Shown here: one piece after another, positions 24,304-36,105 of the stretch
Layout: every line of letters starts with the position of its first letter
Position numbering within the stretch: position 1 is the first letter of the stretch
DNA from: Zanthoxylum bungeanum
Taxonomy: Eukaryota; Streptophyta; Magnoliopsida; Sapindales; Rutaceae
DNA: 64,000 bases
Assembly (NCBI GenBank): GCA_019454045.1
Contig: SKCR01001886.1
Span: forward strand, 1-64,000
Direction: 5' to 3'
The notes under the pieces: generated by a model
Database searches by the model: none
What the model was told of the DNA's origin: nothing
What the model saw: only the letters and a program-made list of their open reading frames with translations
Translations under genes and position numbers: made by a program

Positions 24304-24567
24304 TTTCTTGGTAGATTTTACCATTTTAACATCACTCCCGACAATCAATATGTCATCAACGTAGAGACATAAAATGACATAGCCAACTTCTGTCTCTCTC
24401 ACATAGATACATTTATCACATTCATTGATTTTGAAACCATTTGCCAACATGGTATCATCAAACTTTTTATGCCACTGTTTCGGAGCTTGTTTCAATCCAT
24501 ACAAGGATTTAACTAACTTACATACTTTATTTTCTTGTCCTGGAGCTATAAAGCCTTCAAGTTGTTC

Positions 24568-24599
<32 letters not shown>

Positions 24600-27495
24600 T
24601 AAAGGCTGTTGTGACATCCATCTGATGTACTTCAAGATTGCGCAAAGCTGCAATCGCTACTATCATCCTTATGGAATTTATCCTCGTTACATGAGAGTAA
24701 GTGTCAAAGTAATCAAGACCTTCACGTTGTCTGTAACCTTTAATTACAAGTCTTGCTTTGTACTTGTCAATTGATCCATCTGCTTTCATTTTCTTTTTGA
24801 AAATCCACTTGGACCCTAAAGGTTTACATCCTGGGGAAGATCCACTAACTCCCAGGTGAGATTTTGTAAGATGGATTCAATTTCACTATTGATGGCATCT
24901 TTCCACAAAGCACCATCAGGTGACCTTACAGCTTCGTTATAGCTTTGAGGATCATTTTCTAGCAAAAATGTCAGAAAATCTGGACCAAATGATTTTTCTG
25001 TTCTAGCTCTTTTGCTACGTCTTGGTTCAAGTTCAACATCTTGTTGATCCTCTGGAACATTTATATGTTCTCGGTCCTGACTATCTTCAATGATAGCCTC
25101 ATGTGCCTGTTTGTGCACATTTGAATTCGAATTAGTTTTACAAGGAAAAACGTATTCGAAAAATGATGCATTCCTCGACTCCATTATCGTATTTTTGTGA
25201 ATATCTGGTATATTAGACTCATGCATAAGAAATCGATAAGCATTACTGTTATGTGCATATCCTATGAAAATACAATCAACAGTTTTTGGTCCTATCTTCA
25301 CCTTCTTAGGTGGAGGAATGATTACTTTCGCAAGACACCCCCACACTCGTAGAAATTTATAGGAAGGTACTATTCCTTTCCACATTTCATAAGGAGTTTT
25401 CCCTGCTTCTTTCCGTGGTACCTTATTTAAAAGGTAATTAGCCGATAAAACAGTTTCTCCCCACATATTCTGAGGTAAGCCAGAGCTGATTAACATATCG
25501 TTCATCATCTCTTTCAAGGTACGATTCTTCCGTTCTGCAATCCCATTGGATTGAGGTGAATAAGGAGCTGTGGTTTGATGTATGATTCTATTTTGTTTAC
25601 AAAGTGATTCAAAAGGAAAAAACATACTCACCACCATGATCACTTCGTAACTCCTTAATTCTTTTATTCAGTTGGTTCTCAAATTCATTCTTATAGAGAA
25701 CAAATTTCTCTATAGCTTCGTCATTACTTTTCATCAAATACACATAGCAAAATCTAGTGCAATCATCAATAAAGGTAATAAAATATTTATTACCGCCTCT
25801 TGATTGTATTGAATTAAAATCACATACATCTGTATGAATTAGATCAAGTGGTTCATAGTTTATTTCAATACTATGAAAAGATGATCTAGTTAGTTTTGCC
25901 TCAACACAAGTATTACACTTATGTTTGTTATCAATTTTAAAATTGGGAATATGATTCATGTTAATTAATTTCCGCAATGAATTAAAATTAACATGTCCTA
26001 ATCTACCATGCCATAGATTAGAGTACTCAACAATATAAGCAGAAGAACTAGCTTTTGATATTCTTGGGTTTAACAACCATTATATGAGCTTAAAGAGCCC
26101 ATCAATTACATACCATTTTCCCACATACATCCCATTTTTAGTCAAAACTACTTTATCAGACTCGAACACCATCCGGAATCCGTGCTTGTTCAGAAGTGAT
26201 TCAGACACAAGATTCTTCCGTATTTCTGGTACGTACAGAATGTTGTTCAAAGTCAACTCTTTCCCAGAGGTCATCTTCAGAATCACCTTTCCTTGACCTT
26301 CAATCTTAGATGTTGCGGAATTTCTCATGTATATTTTTTCCCAATTACCAGCAGGCTCAAATGAAGAAAACATGCTCTTGTCCGAGCACACATGTCGAGT
26401 GGCACCAGTGTCAATCCACCACTCTCTTGGGTTAGAACCCACCAGATTCACCTCAGAAACCACATCAGAAAGATTAATGTCTGAAACATCTTGTGTCATG
26501 TGTTCCATAACATTACTCTCTTGTTTCTTTTTCTTCTTTGGAAGTCTGCACTCAGAAGACTTGTGACCCATTTTGTCACAATTGAAGCATCTTCCTTGAA
26601 ATTTGGATTTCTTGGAAACTCCTCCTTTAGGGCCCATCTTTGACCCTTTGTTCTTGAGGTTCTTGTTCTTATGGCCATGTTCAACTACTTTTGCTTTGGC
26701 CTCATGAGTTATTCCTCTCTTGTCAGATACTTTGTTATCTTCCTCAATTCTAAGCTTAAGAACCAAGTCTTAATGCTCATTTCTTTTCGCTTATGCTTTA
26801 GATAATTCTTGAAATCTTTCCAACCAGGTGGCAATTTCTCAATTATCGAGGCTACTTGGAAGGTTTCACTTAAAACCATCCTCTCAGCATGAATTTCTGC
26901 TAGAATAATCTGCAGTTCTTATACTTGGCTGAATACAGTTTTGGAGTCAACCATCTTAAAATCTAGGAAGTGGCCTACGAAAAATTTCTTAGTACCGACA
27001 TCATCAGTTTTATATTTTCGATCTAAGGATTCCCAAAGCTCCTTAGCTGTTTTCATTCCGCGTACACACTGTACAATGAATCACTTAGCCCATTTAGCAC
27101 ATAATTCATACATAGGAATTCAGAATGTTTCCAAGCATCGATGACACTGATCACTTGAATATCAATCTCACCCTCTTTGGTATATGAGCATCTACCTTTA
27201 GGAACCTCTCAAGGTTCAACGTGGTCAAGTAGAAAAACATTTTCTGTTGCCACTGTTTGAAATTCTGACCATTGAATTTTTCAGGTTTTTCCGCAGCAGG
27301 ATTGACATGACTCACATGTCCAACATGTTGTCTAGCCACAGAGGCAACAACACTTTGGGCAGCCACAAAGGATGCCATAACACTTTGTCCAGCCACAGAG
27401 GCTGCCACATTAAGCATAGAGGCTGGAACATTTTGGCCAGCAGAAGAGGCTACCATGTTCGGATCAACTGTGTTTGGACTGATTTTCATATCCAC
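24304..27495 (-). pseudogene. Copia gag-pol unit 1, truncated within RT
   Basis: The polyprotein starts at ATG 27495 (gag leader rich in Ala, Val, Ser) and is frame-shifted near 27160. It resumes with a CCHC zinc knuckle ([14 protein letters not shown], about 26575), then protease WIDTGATRH (about 26400). Next are the GAG-pre-integrase HHCC finger and the integrase core (25609-26076), with LRSDHGGEY near 25630. The integrase core continues to APYSPQSNGIAERKNRT (25500-25570). The RT part (24304-24789) ends soon after [11 protein letters not shown]. Unit 1 lacks the RT 3' end, RNase H and polypurine tract. Several frame breaks separate the pieces. The RT sequence resembles the Tork/TNT1-like copia group. 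Confidence 0.9.
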
Positions 27496-27540
27496 AGATT
27501 GAATTTGTTTTAAGATTATTACACTTAATTTGGGGATATT

Positions 27541-28822
27541 CGGTTACTGTGTTCTTACAAGGATTTGAACAATCAATAAGAACACAACACAAAAGGAAAT
27601 CCAGAATCAGCCTCTGTTACTCAACCCCTGATATGATGCTTCAAACCCTGATGAGTTGATTCAGACCCTGATGAGCAGAGCGGACCCTGATGAGCAGAGC
27701 AGACCCTGATAAGCGGACCCACACGAGCAGACCCTGACGAGTAGAGTCAGACCTTGGTCAGCAGACCTTGACGAGTAGAGTCAGACCCTAGTGAGCAGAC
27801 CCTGACGAGTAGAGTCAGACCCTGGTGAGCAGACCCTGAAGAGCGAACCCTGACGAGCAGAGTTAGACCCTGGTGAGCGGACCCTGAAGAACAAGGTGCT
27901 TCAGACCTTGAAATCAGCCCCTGACGATCCAGTAACCAAGTCAGAGCCGATCAACCAAACGTAGTCAGACCGAAAGCTTTAGTATTCCGATGCTTGTTGA
28001 TGTGACAACAATCTCATTAAAACAAATTCGTCCCCTACCGAAGGTGCAGTAGAACGTGAGACGTTTGTTTCACAGGATGCAATGGAAACAAACAAGTATG
28101 GGCACCACCAAACTTGTTTTCAACGAACCACAAAGTGTGTTCGAACTCTTCCAACAAAAACAAAGAAAAAAAACCGAGAAAAAATATTTTTTCTTAAATC
28201 GAAAACTGTGTGTTTCTTTTTGTCTGTGTATTCTCTCTTCAAGAATGAAAATACTGCCCCCTTTAAAAAGATATAAACTTGCCAATTAAATCACATTAGT
28301 GAGAGACCTTTCATTTGCAGTAACCACCAAGTTAATTAATATAATTAATTTAACTATTATGGAACTTCAAAAGGCTTGGAAAAATAAAGAGACACACTTG
28401 TAAAAATTGGCTGGGCCGGGCCCGCACAATTTGGTCTGACATTCGTGTACGCAGGACGCGCGGGTGCACATAAGTCAGGCCTGATCGGATTTTGATTTGC
28501 ACCCTCCCTGTGCGCGCATGTAGAGAGAGCCTCTATTCTTATAACACTTACCCATCTACATATGAGCAATTGTATATAAGCACAATTTCTCTCTATTAGC
28601 TTTCCCATGTGGGACAAGCTCATTTCTCCTTATTTTCCAACACCAATGGGTGAACTTTGAGCAATAATTTCTCATTCACCCAAGCACCATTTTAAGCATA
28701 TGAATATACCATTTCGAACTACTCACGGAGGAGTATCCGAATCACTCAAACAACCACTAACACGAAGTGGACCATGCTTAAAGTTGTACCTCAAAATGGT
28801 TACTTGTGAGAATTTTCCAACA
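27541..28822 (-). repeat. Middle copia LTR
   Basis: The high end is fixed by the TTTTCCAACA terminus at 28822 and the adjoining polypurine tract of unit 2 (minus-strand ATGTGGGGGATTG, 28823-28835). The low end is approximate, because no canonical primer-binding site is seen. It contains a degenerate array of GACCCTGA.GAGCAGA motifs (27640-27890), also present in the upper LTR (47170-47420). Confidence 0.75.
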
Positions 28823-28836
28823 ATCCCCCACATGAA

Positions 28837-29461
28837 TGAAATTGGCGAAAAACCGTCAAATAAGATTATTTTATAGAAATATTTTATTTTGACCTTGAAG
28901 AGTTCAACGGTTCAACACCTGCATATGATAGGTAGGCCTCAGCCTTTGAACCTTCCCTTGTGAAAATACATATCATTTACTGGCTGACAGTGGACACGAT
29001 GTCATTGAACTGTATTGCCGTTCATGTAAATGAAAAACATATATCACACAGATGTCTTACCTAACACATCAGAGTTCTCATTATTATGTTCATTTTGGCC
29101 ATGAACATATGCCTGGTTCTGCAAGAGTTTCTAAGAATTGAGCCCCATACAATTCCCTTTGAAGCGGCCCCATTCTCTCTCACATAAGTGATTTCTTATT
29201 TAAGAGTATCTCGTAATACTCTGCTCGGATTCCCGACGCATAAGAATCATTAAAAGCCTTTGCTTAACCTCTATCCATACGAGCATCACTGTTTCATTTC
29301 ACCATAGGAATGGACTAGAGGGTAACCCCCACAGTGAACCAATTATGTCTTTTACGAGTAGGTTGTCCCATTAACCTAGATCTTGGGATCTCCAGTCAAC
29401 AAGGTTGGTTTTCCTTCGTAATAAACATTTATCTAATGGGCTTTAGTCTCATTCCCCTCGA
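28837..29461 (-). other. Copia unit 2, 3' non-coding internal region
   Basis: Sequence between the end of RNase H and the polypurine tract of unit 2. No coding frame of note is present. Confidence 0.5.
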
Positions 29462-29583
29462 TTATTTCACAACTAACTCTCCGTTTAACCCTTTGGTTAG
29501 CGGATCCGCAATGTTATCCTTTGACTTTACATAGTCAATCGAAATAACTCCAGTAGAGAGTAATTGTCTAACGGTATGTGTCT

Positions 29584-29618
<35 letters not shown>

Positions 29619-30580
29619 GTTATGTACCCTTCCAATTCAGATTGACTATCGCAATGAATGCAAATTGCTGGCACTGGCTTAGGCCAACGTGGAATATCCT
29701 CTAGAAAATTTCTTAGCCATTCTGCTTCTTCAGCACACTTATCTAATGCAATGAATTATGATTCCATTGTATATCTAGCTATCACAATCTGTTTGGAGGA
29801 TTTCCATGACATAGCTGCACCTGCTAGTGTAAACACATAGCCACTGGTAGACTTTGAGTCTTTCATATCAGATATCCAGTTTGCATCACTGTATCCTTCG
29901 ATTACGGCTGGATATCTATGATAGTGCAACCCATAATTACGAGTAAAACGTAGGTACCTGAGTATTCTCACTATTGCTTTCCAGTGATCAACCCCTGGAT
30001 TACTCGTAAATCTGCTGAGCTTGTTTACTGTACATGCTATATCAGGTCTTGTACAACTTGATAAATACATCAGACTCCCAATCACTCTAGAGTATTCTAC
30101 TTGAGATATACCCTCTCCCATATTCTTTGATAGATGTAGACTCACATCTAAAGGAGTTCTAGCCACAGCAGAATCATCATTGTTGAATTTACCAAGAATT
30201 TTATACACATAGTGCGACGGATCAAGAATAAATCCATATGGACTTCTCGAGATCTTTATTCCCAGAATGACATCTGCTAGACCCATGTCTTTCATGTCAA
30301 ACTTGGATTTCAGCATATTCTTGGTAGATTTTACCATTTTAACATCACTCCCGACAATCAATATGTCATCAACGTAGAGACATAAAATGACATAGCCAAC
30401 TTCTGTCTCTCTGACATAGATACATTTATCACATTCATTGATTTTGAAACCATTTGCCAACATGGTATCGTCAAACTTTTTATGCCACTGTTTCGGAGCT
30501 TGTTTCAATCCATACAAGGATTTAAATAACTTACAGACTTTCTTTTCATGTCCTGGAGCTATAAAGCCTTCAAGTTGTTC

Positions 30581-30613
<33 letters not shown>

Positions 30614-33494
30614 AAAGGCTGTTGTGACATCCATCTGATGTACTTCAAGATTGCGTAAAGCTGCAATCGCTACTATCATCCTTATGGAATTTATCCTCGT
30701 TACAGGAGAGTAAGTGTCAAAGTAATCAAGACCTTCACGTTGTCTATAACCTTTAATTACAAGTCTTGCTTTGTACTTGTCAATTGATCCATCCGCTTTC
30801 ATTTTCTTTTTGAAAATCCACTTGGACCCTAAAGGTTTACATCTTGGGGAAGATCCACTAACTCCCAGGTGTGATTTTGTAAGATGGATTCAATTTCACT
30901 ATTGATGGCATCTTTCCACAAAGCACCATCAGCTGACCTTACAATTTCGTTATAGCTTTGAGGATCATTTTCTAGCAAAAATGTCAGAAAATCTGGACCA
31001 AACTCTTTTGCTACGTCTTGGTTCAAGTTCAACATCTTGTTGATCCTCTGGAACATTTATATGTTCTCGGTCCTGACTATCTTCAATGAAAGCCTCATGT
31101 GCCCGTTTGTGCACATTTGAATTCGAATTAGTTTTACAAGGAAAAACGTATTCGAAAAAGGATGCATTCATCGACTCCATTATCGTATTTTTGTGAATAT
31201 CTGGTATATTAGACTCATGCACAAGAAATCGATAAGCATTACTGTTATGTGCATATCATATGAAAATACAATCAACAGTTTTTGGTCCTATCTTCACCTT
31301 CTTAGGTGGAGGAATGATTACTTCGCAAGACCACCCCACACTCGTAGAAATTTATAGGAAAGTATATTCCTTTCCACATTTCATAAGGAGTTTTCCCTGC
31401 TTCTTTCCGTGGTACCTTATTTAAAAGGTAATTAGCTGATAAAACATTTTCTCCCCACATATTCTGAGGTAAGCCAGAGCTGATTAACATAGCGTTCATC
31501 ATCTCTTCCAAGGTACGATTCTTCCGTTCTGCAATCCCATTGGATTGAGGTGAATAAGGAGCTGTGGTTTGATGTATGATTCTATTTTGTTCACAAAGTG
31601 ATTCAAAAGGAAAAACATACTCACCACAATGATCACTTCGTAACTCCTTAATTCTTTTATTCAGTTGGTTCTCAAATTCATTCTTATAGAGAACAAATTT
31701 CTCTATAACTTCGTCCTTACTTTTCATCAAATACACATAGCAAAATCTAGTGCAATCATCAATAAAGGTAATAAAATATTTATTACCGCCTCTTGATTGT
31801 ATTGAATTAAAATCACATACATCTGTATGAATTAGATCAAGTGGTTCAGAGTTTATTTCAATACTATGAAAAGATGATCTAGTTAGTTTTGCCTCAACAC
31901 AAGTATTACACTTATGTCTGTTATCAATTTTAAAATTGGGAATATGATTCATGTTAATTAATTTTCGCAATGAATTAAAATTAACATGTCCTAATCTACC
32001 ATGCCATAGATTAGAGTACTCATTAATATAAGCAGAAGAACTAGCTTTATTGATATTCTTGGGTTTAACAACCATTACATTGAGCTTAAAGAGCCCATCA
32101 ATTACATACCATTTTCCCACATACATCTCATTTTTAGTCAAAACTACTTTATCAGACTCGAACACCATCCGGAATCCGTGCTTGTTCAGAAGTGATCCAG
32201 ACACAAGATTCTTCCGTATTTCTGGTACATACAGAACGTTGTTCAAAGTCAACTCTTTCCCAGAGGTCATCTTCAGAATCACCTTTCCTTGACCTTCAAT
32301 CTCAGATGTTGCTGAATTTCCCATGTATATTTTTTCTCAATTACCAGCAGGCTCAAATGAAGAAAACATGCTCTTGTCCGAGCACACATGTCGAGTGGCA
32401 CCAGTGTCAATCCACCACTCTCTTGGGTTAGAACCTACCAGATTCACCTTAGAAACCACAACAGAAAGGTTAATATCTGAAACATCTTGAGTCATGTGTT
32501 CCATCACATTACTCTCTTGTTTCTTTTTCTTCTTTGGAAGTCTGCACTCAGAAGACTTGTGACCCATTTTGTCACAATTGAAGCATCTTCCTTGAAATTT
32601 GGATTTCTTGGAAACTCCTACTTTAGGGCCCATCTTTGACCCTTTGTTCTTGAGGTTCTTGTTCTCATGGCCATGTTCAACAACATTTGCTTTGGCCTCA
32701 TGAGTTATTCCTCTCTTGTCAGATACTCTGTTATCTTCCTCAATTCTAAGATTAAGAACCAAGTCTTTAATGATCATTTCTTTTGGCTTATGCTTTAGAT
32801 AATTCTTGAAATCTTTCCATCCAGGTGGCAGTTTCTCAATTATCGAGGTTACTTGGAAGGTTTCACTTAAAACCATCCTCTCAGCATGAATTTCTGCTAG
32901 AATAATCTGCAGTTCTTGTACTTGGCTTAATACAGTTTTGGAGTCAACCATCTTAAAATCTAGGTAGTGGCCTACGAAAAATTTCTTAGTACCGGCATCC
33001 TCAGTTTTATATTTTCGATCTAAGGATTCCCAAAGCTCCTTAGCTGTTATCATTCCGGCGTACACACTGTACAATGAATCACTTAGCTCATTTAGCACAT
33101 AATTCCTACATAGGAATTCAGAATGTTTCCAAGCATCGATGACACTGATCACTTGAATATCAATCTCACCCTCTTTAGGTACATGAGCATCTTCCTTTAG
33201 GAACCTTGCAAGGTTCAACGTGGTCAAGTAGAAAAACATTTTCTGTTGCCACCGTTTGAAATTCTGACCACTGAATTTTTCAGGTTTTTCCGCAGCAGGA
33301 TTGACATGGCTCACATGTCCAACAGGTTGTCTAGCCACAGAGGCAACAACACTTTGGGCAGCCACAGAGGATGCCATCACACTTTGGCCAGCCACAGAGG
33401 CTGCCACATTAAGCCCAGAGGCTGGAATATTTTGGCCAGCCGAAGAGGCTGCCATGTTTGTATCAACTGTGTTTGGACTGATTTCCATATCCAC
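29462..33494 (-). pseudogene. Copia gag-pol unit 2, full-length but disabled
   Basis: Domains in order on the minus strand: gag (33494-32520, UBN2-type, zinc knuckle [14 protein letters not shown]); protease (WIDTGATRH, about 32400); HHCC finger and integrase core (32010-31490, catalytic acidic residues in HTDVCDF, in SDHCGEY and in the NGIAERKN glutamate); RT (30802-30200, [11 protein letters not shown]); RNase H (29900-29462, SDANW and KSKDNIADPLTKG). Breaks: a TGA replaces a Trp codon near 32335, where unit 1 keeps Trp; frameshifts lie near 31310-31330; a small deletion relative to unit 1 lies near 31003; stops and shifts lie in RNase H near 29620-29760. Compared with the usual SDNGGEY motif, SDHCGEY is altered. 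The unit cannot be translated as one polyprotein but could serve as an RNA template. Confidence 0.92.
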
Positions 33495-34384
33495 AGATCG
33501 AATTTGTTTTAAGACTATTACACTTAATTTGGGGATATTCGGTTACAGTGTTCTTACAAGTGTGGGAACACAGATGTTGGACGACGCTGTTCCGGGCTCG
33601 CGGCTTGGTTGGGAGTACGGAATAGCCCGCGGGGGAACTAAACCGGAGAAATAACATGGAGTCGCCACCCGGTGTGAACCGAGATAAAGATTTAAGGCCG
33701 CACTCACCCCCCGCAAGGAAAGACCTCAAACCGTTAGGTTCAGAATAGTCCCTTACTTATGCCACTTGTAATAAAATGATTTGTGCAATAATTTAACCAA
33801 GCCTAAGCAACATTTATTTCCAAGGATAATTTACTCCTAAGTTCGCATGCATAAGTACAAGGCGCATATCTAAGTTTGCATATAACCTATGTCTGAATTT
33901 GCATACAACCTATTTGCATATGATCTATGTCCAAATTTACATACATAATGATAAATACGGCTAGCATACAATGTCATAAATACATTACATTCGGTCATAG
34001 GCAAGCCAGTAGATAATAATTGTACAATCACGCATGAAAGCAAATTGGAATAACGACGAACATGTAATAGCACACGACAATCTCATGAACATACTCCGAT
34101 CATATAACGCGGAAAACAAAGAACAACCTAAACATAATGCAAATTCCAAATGCAAAATAAATGACTAATCATGCTTGAAAATGAACAACTAAATAGGCTA
34201 AATCATGCTTAAGAACCAAGTAACATACTAACAACCTAATCATGCTTGAATACCATCTCATGAACACATCAAATAGACAAATCCAGGGATATAAATGGTA
34301 TGATTGATTACATGATACAAGAGAAATCACCTAAGAAACAATTATGCATGACATGTGATAAAAGGGACTCAGTTCAGTGTATGA

Positions 34385-34740
34385 GCATTCGTGTAGCGTT
34401 TGAAAATGCGTTCGAACGGTAAACAGAAGGTTCGCGTTCATAACAGAACATGACCTGATGAAACAAAATGCATTCGCGTTCGAGTAGCGTTCGTAAATGC
34501 GTTCGAAAGGTAAACAGAAGGTTCGCGTTCGTATAGCATTTGAGAACGCGTTCGAACGGGACCAGACCTGATGCATGATAAAACAAAGGAAATACGTGCG
34601 CGTTCGAGTAGCGTTAGTAAACGCGTTCGAATGGTAAATAGAAGGTTCGCGTTCGTATAGCGTTCGTAAACGCGTTCGAACAAGCTGGGATAGAAAACAT
34701 GCGTTCGTGCGGCGTTCTGAAACGCGTTCGAACGGGGTTA
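34385..34740. repeat. CGTTCGAACG-rich tandem array in the E LTR
   Basis: Imperfect tandem units of about 60 bp containing GCGTTCGAACGGTAAACAGA, GGTTCGCGTTCGTATAGCGT and further GCGTTCG motifs. The palindrome CGTTCGAACG recurs throughout. The upper LTR has the same array at 44890-45280, and more isolated copies lie at 46859-46940. Overlapping open frames in two or three frames here are translations of the repeat, not genes. Confidence 0.85.
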
Positions 34741-34830
34741 CATCAGTGACCTCAAAAAAAGGCAGTAAACAACATGACACATACGTGAACAGATGAATAG
34801 ATGACACCTAATAAATAATAAAGGGCTACA

Positions 34831-35437
34831 AGGCGCGGCAAAGCATCGTGGTAAAGGATTTTAACCTCTCGAAATGGAGGACCTTTAATCCGACTTACTA
34901 AGCCCATGCGCTAATAACATAATGCATATAAAAATAAAGACAACAATATCGCACTTTGTATACCCGATTGAACACACCTTACATTCAACCGAATATACGT
35001 CATCCGGCGCGGCGAAGCATCGTGGTAAAGGATTTTAACCCCTCGAAATGGAGGACCTTTAATCCAACTTACTAAGCCCATGCGCTAATAACATAATGCA
35101 TATAAAAATAAAGACAACGGCATCAGACTTTGTATACCCGATTGAACACATCTTACATTCAACCGAATATACGTCATCCGGCGCGGCGAAGCATCGTGGT
35201 AAAGGATTTTAACCCCTCGAAATGGAGGACCTTTAATCCAACTTACTAAGCCAATGCGCTAATAACATAATGCATATAAAAATAAAGACAACGACATCAG
35301 CCTTTGTATACCCGATTGAACACATCTTACATTCAACCGAATATACGTCATCCGGCGCGGCGAAGCATCGTGGTAAAGGATTTTAACCCCTCGAAATGGA
35401 GGACCTTTAATCCAACTTACTAAGCCCATGCGCTTTA
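34831..35437. repeat. 174-bp tandem repeat in the lower E LTR
   Basis: Three full units and a partial one with a constant 174-bp period, judged by successive GGCGCGGC.AAGCATCG sites at about 34832, 35006, 35180 and 35354. Each unit also contains GGATTTTAACC.CTCGAAA and ATACCCGATTGAACACA. The upper LTR has the same array at 45367-45975 with the same period. Confidence 0.92.
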
Positions 35438-36105
35438 TCTCATCATTACACAAACAAATAACATGCAAAATTTAAATAACGGATAATAAACGAATCAAAC
35501 AACATAAAATAAAATTTGCGCCGTTGGCTCAAGTGGTACGTGGAGTTGTATCCCAAGTACAGACCGCACTACCGTCCATTCAGATTCGGCTACAGAATTT
35601 ATGTCTGGGTTTCCATCCTATATTCCATAAGAGGCGACACATTTTCCATTTTATTCAAAGCCACAACATGCATCCACAAACGACTCTCATGTGAATAAAA
35701 CAAATAAAACAATTAAAAGACGGATAAAAATAACTAGAAAGTGCCCTCAGGTCTAACCTTTTTAAAATCGCCTCTTGAAAGTACGGTACACACGATCGTC
35801 GGAAGGGTTGATGCTCCGCAACTCCCTCGGTTCACTGGTTCAATATTTTCGTTCGTTATCTCACTGTTTTGAGTCGTCGTTCTCCTATTTTACTGCTGTT
35901 TTTACTGTATTTCACTGCTATTTCGGTGATGTTTTCTGGTCACTGTTTCAGGTATTTTAGGCTACTGTTTTGGATGTTTTTGAAGGTTTAAAGTGCAGTT
36001 TTTAGTTACTATTTTAGGTGATTTATGGGCTGTTGTATATGGGTTATTTTCGGTGATGTGTGGGCTATTTCGGGGGCTGTATTTGCGTGTTCAAGGGCTG
36101 TTGTA

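Larger units (their letters stand above)
33561..36105 (-). repeat. Lower (3') LTR of E, partial
   Basis: Matches the upper LTR from its low end to TGTATGGGG at about 46383, where B interrupts it at TTGTA (36101-36105). It carries about 260 bp (35451-35713) that the upper copy lacks. Tandem arrays lie inside it at 34385-34740 and 34831-35437. Confidence 0.88.

Noticed and set aside
34331..34807. Overlapping minus-strand open frames (also 44846-45344) rich in Arg, Thr and Leu
   Set aside because: Two or three frames are open at once over the CGTTCGAACG array in both E LTRs. They are translations of a tandem repeat without start context or domains.
35510..35720. SINE or tRNA-like sequence (TGGCTCAAGTGG resembles an A box)
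   Set aside because: No B box, no cloverleaf and no A-rich tail with target duplication could be found.
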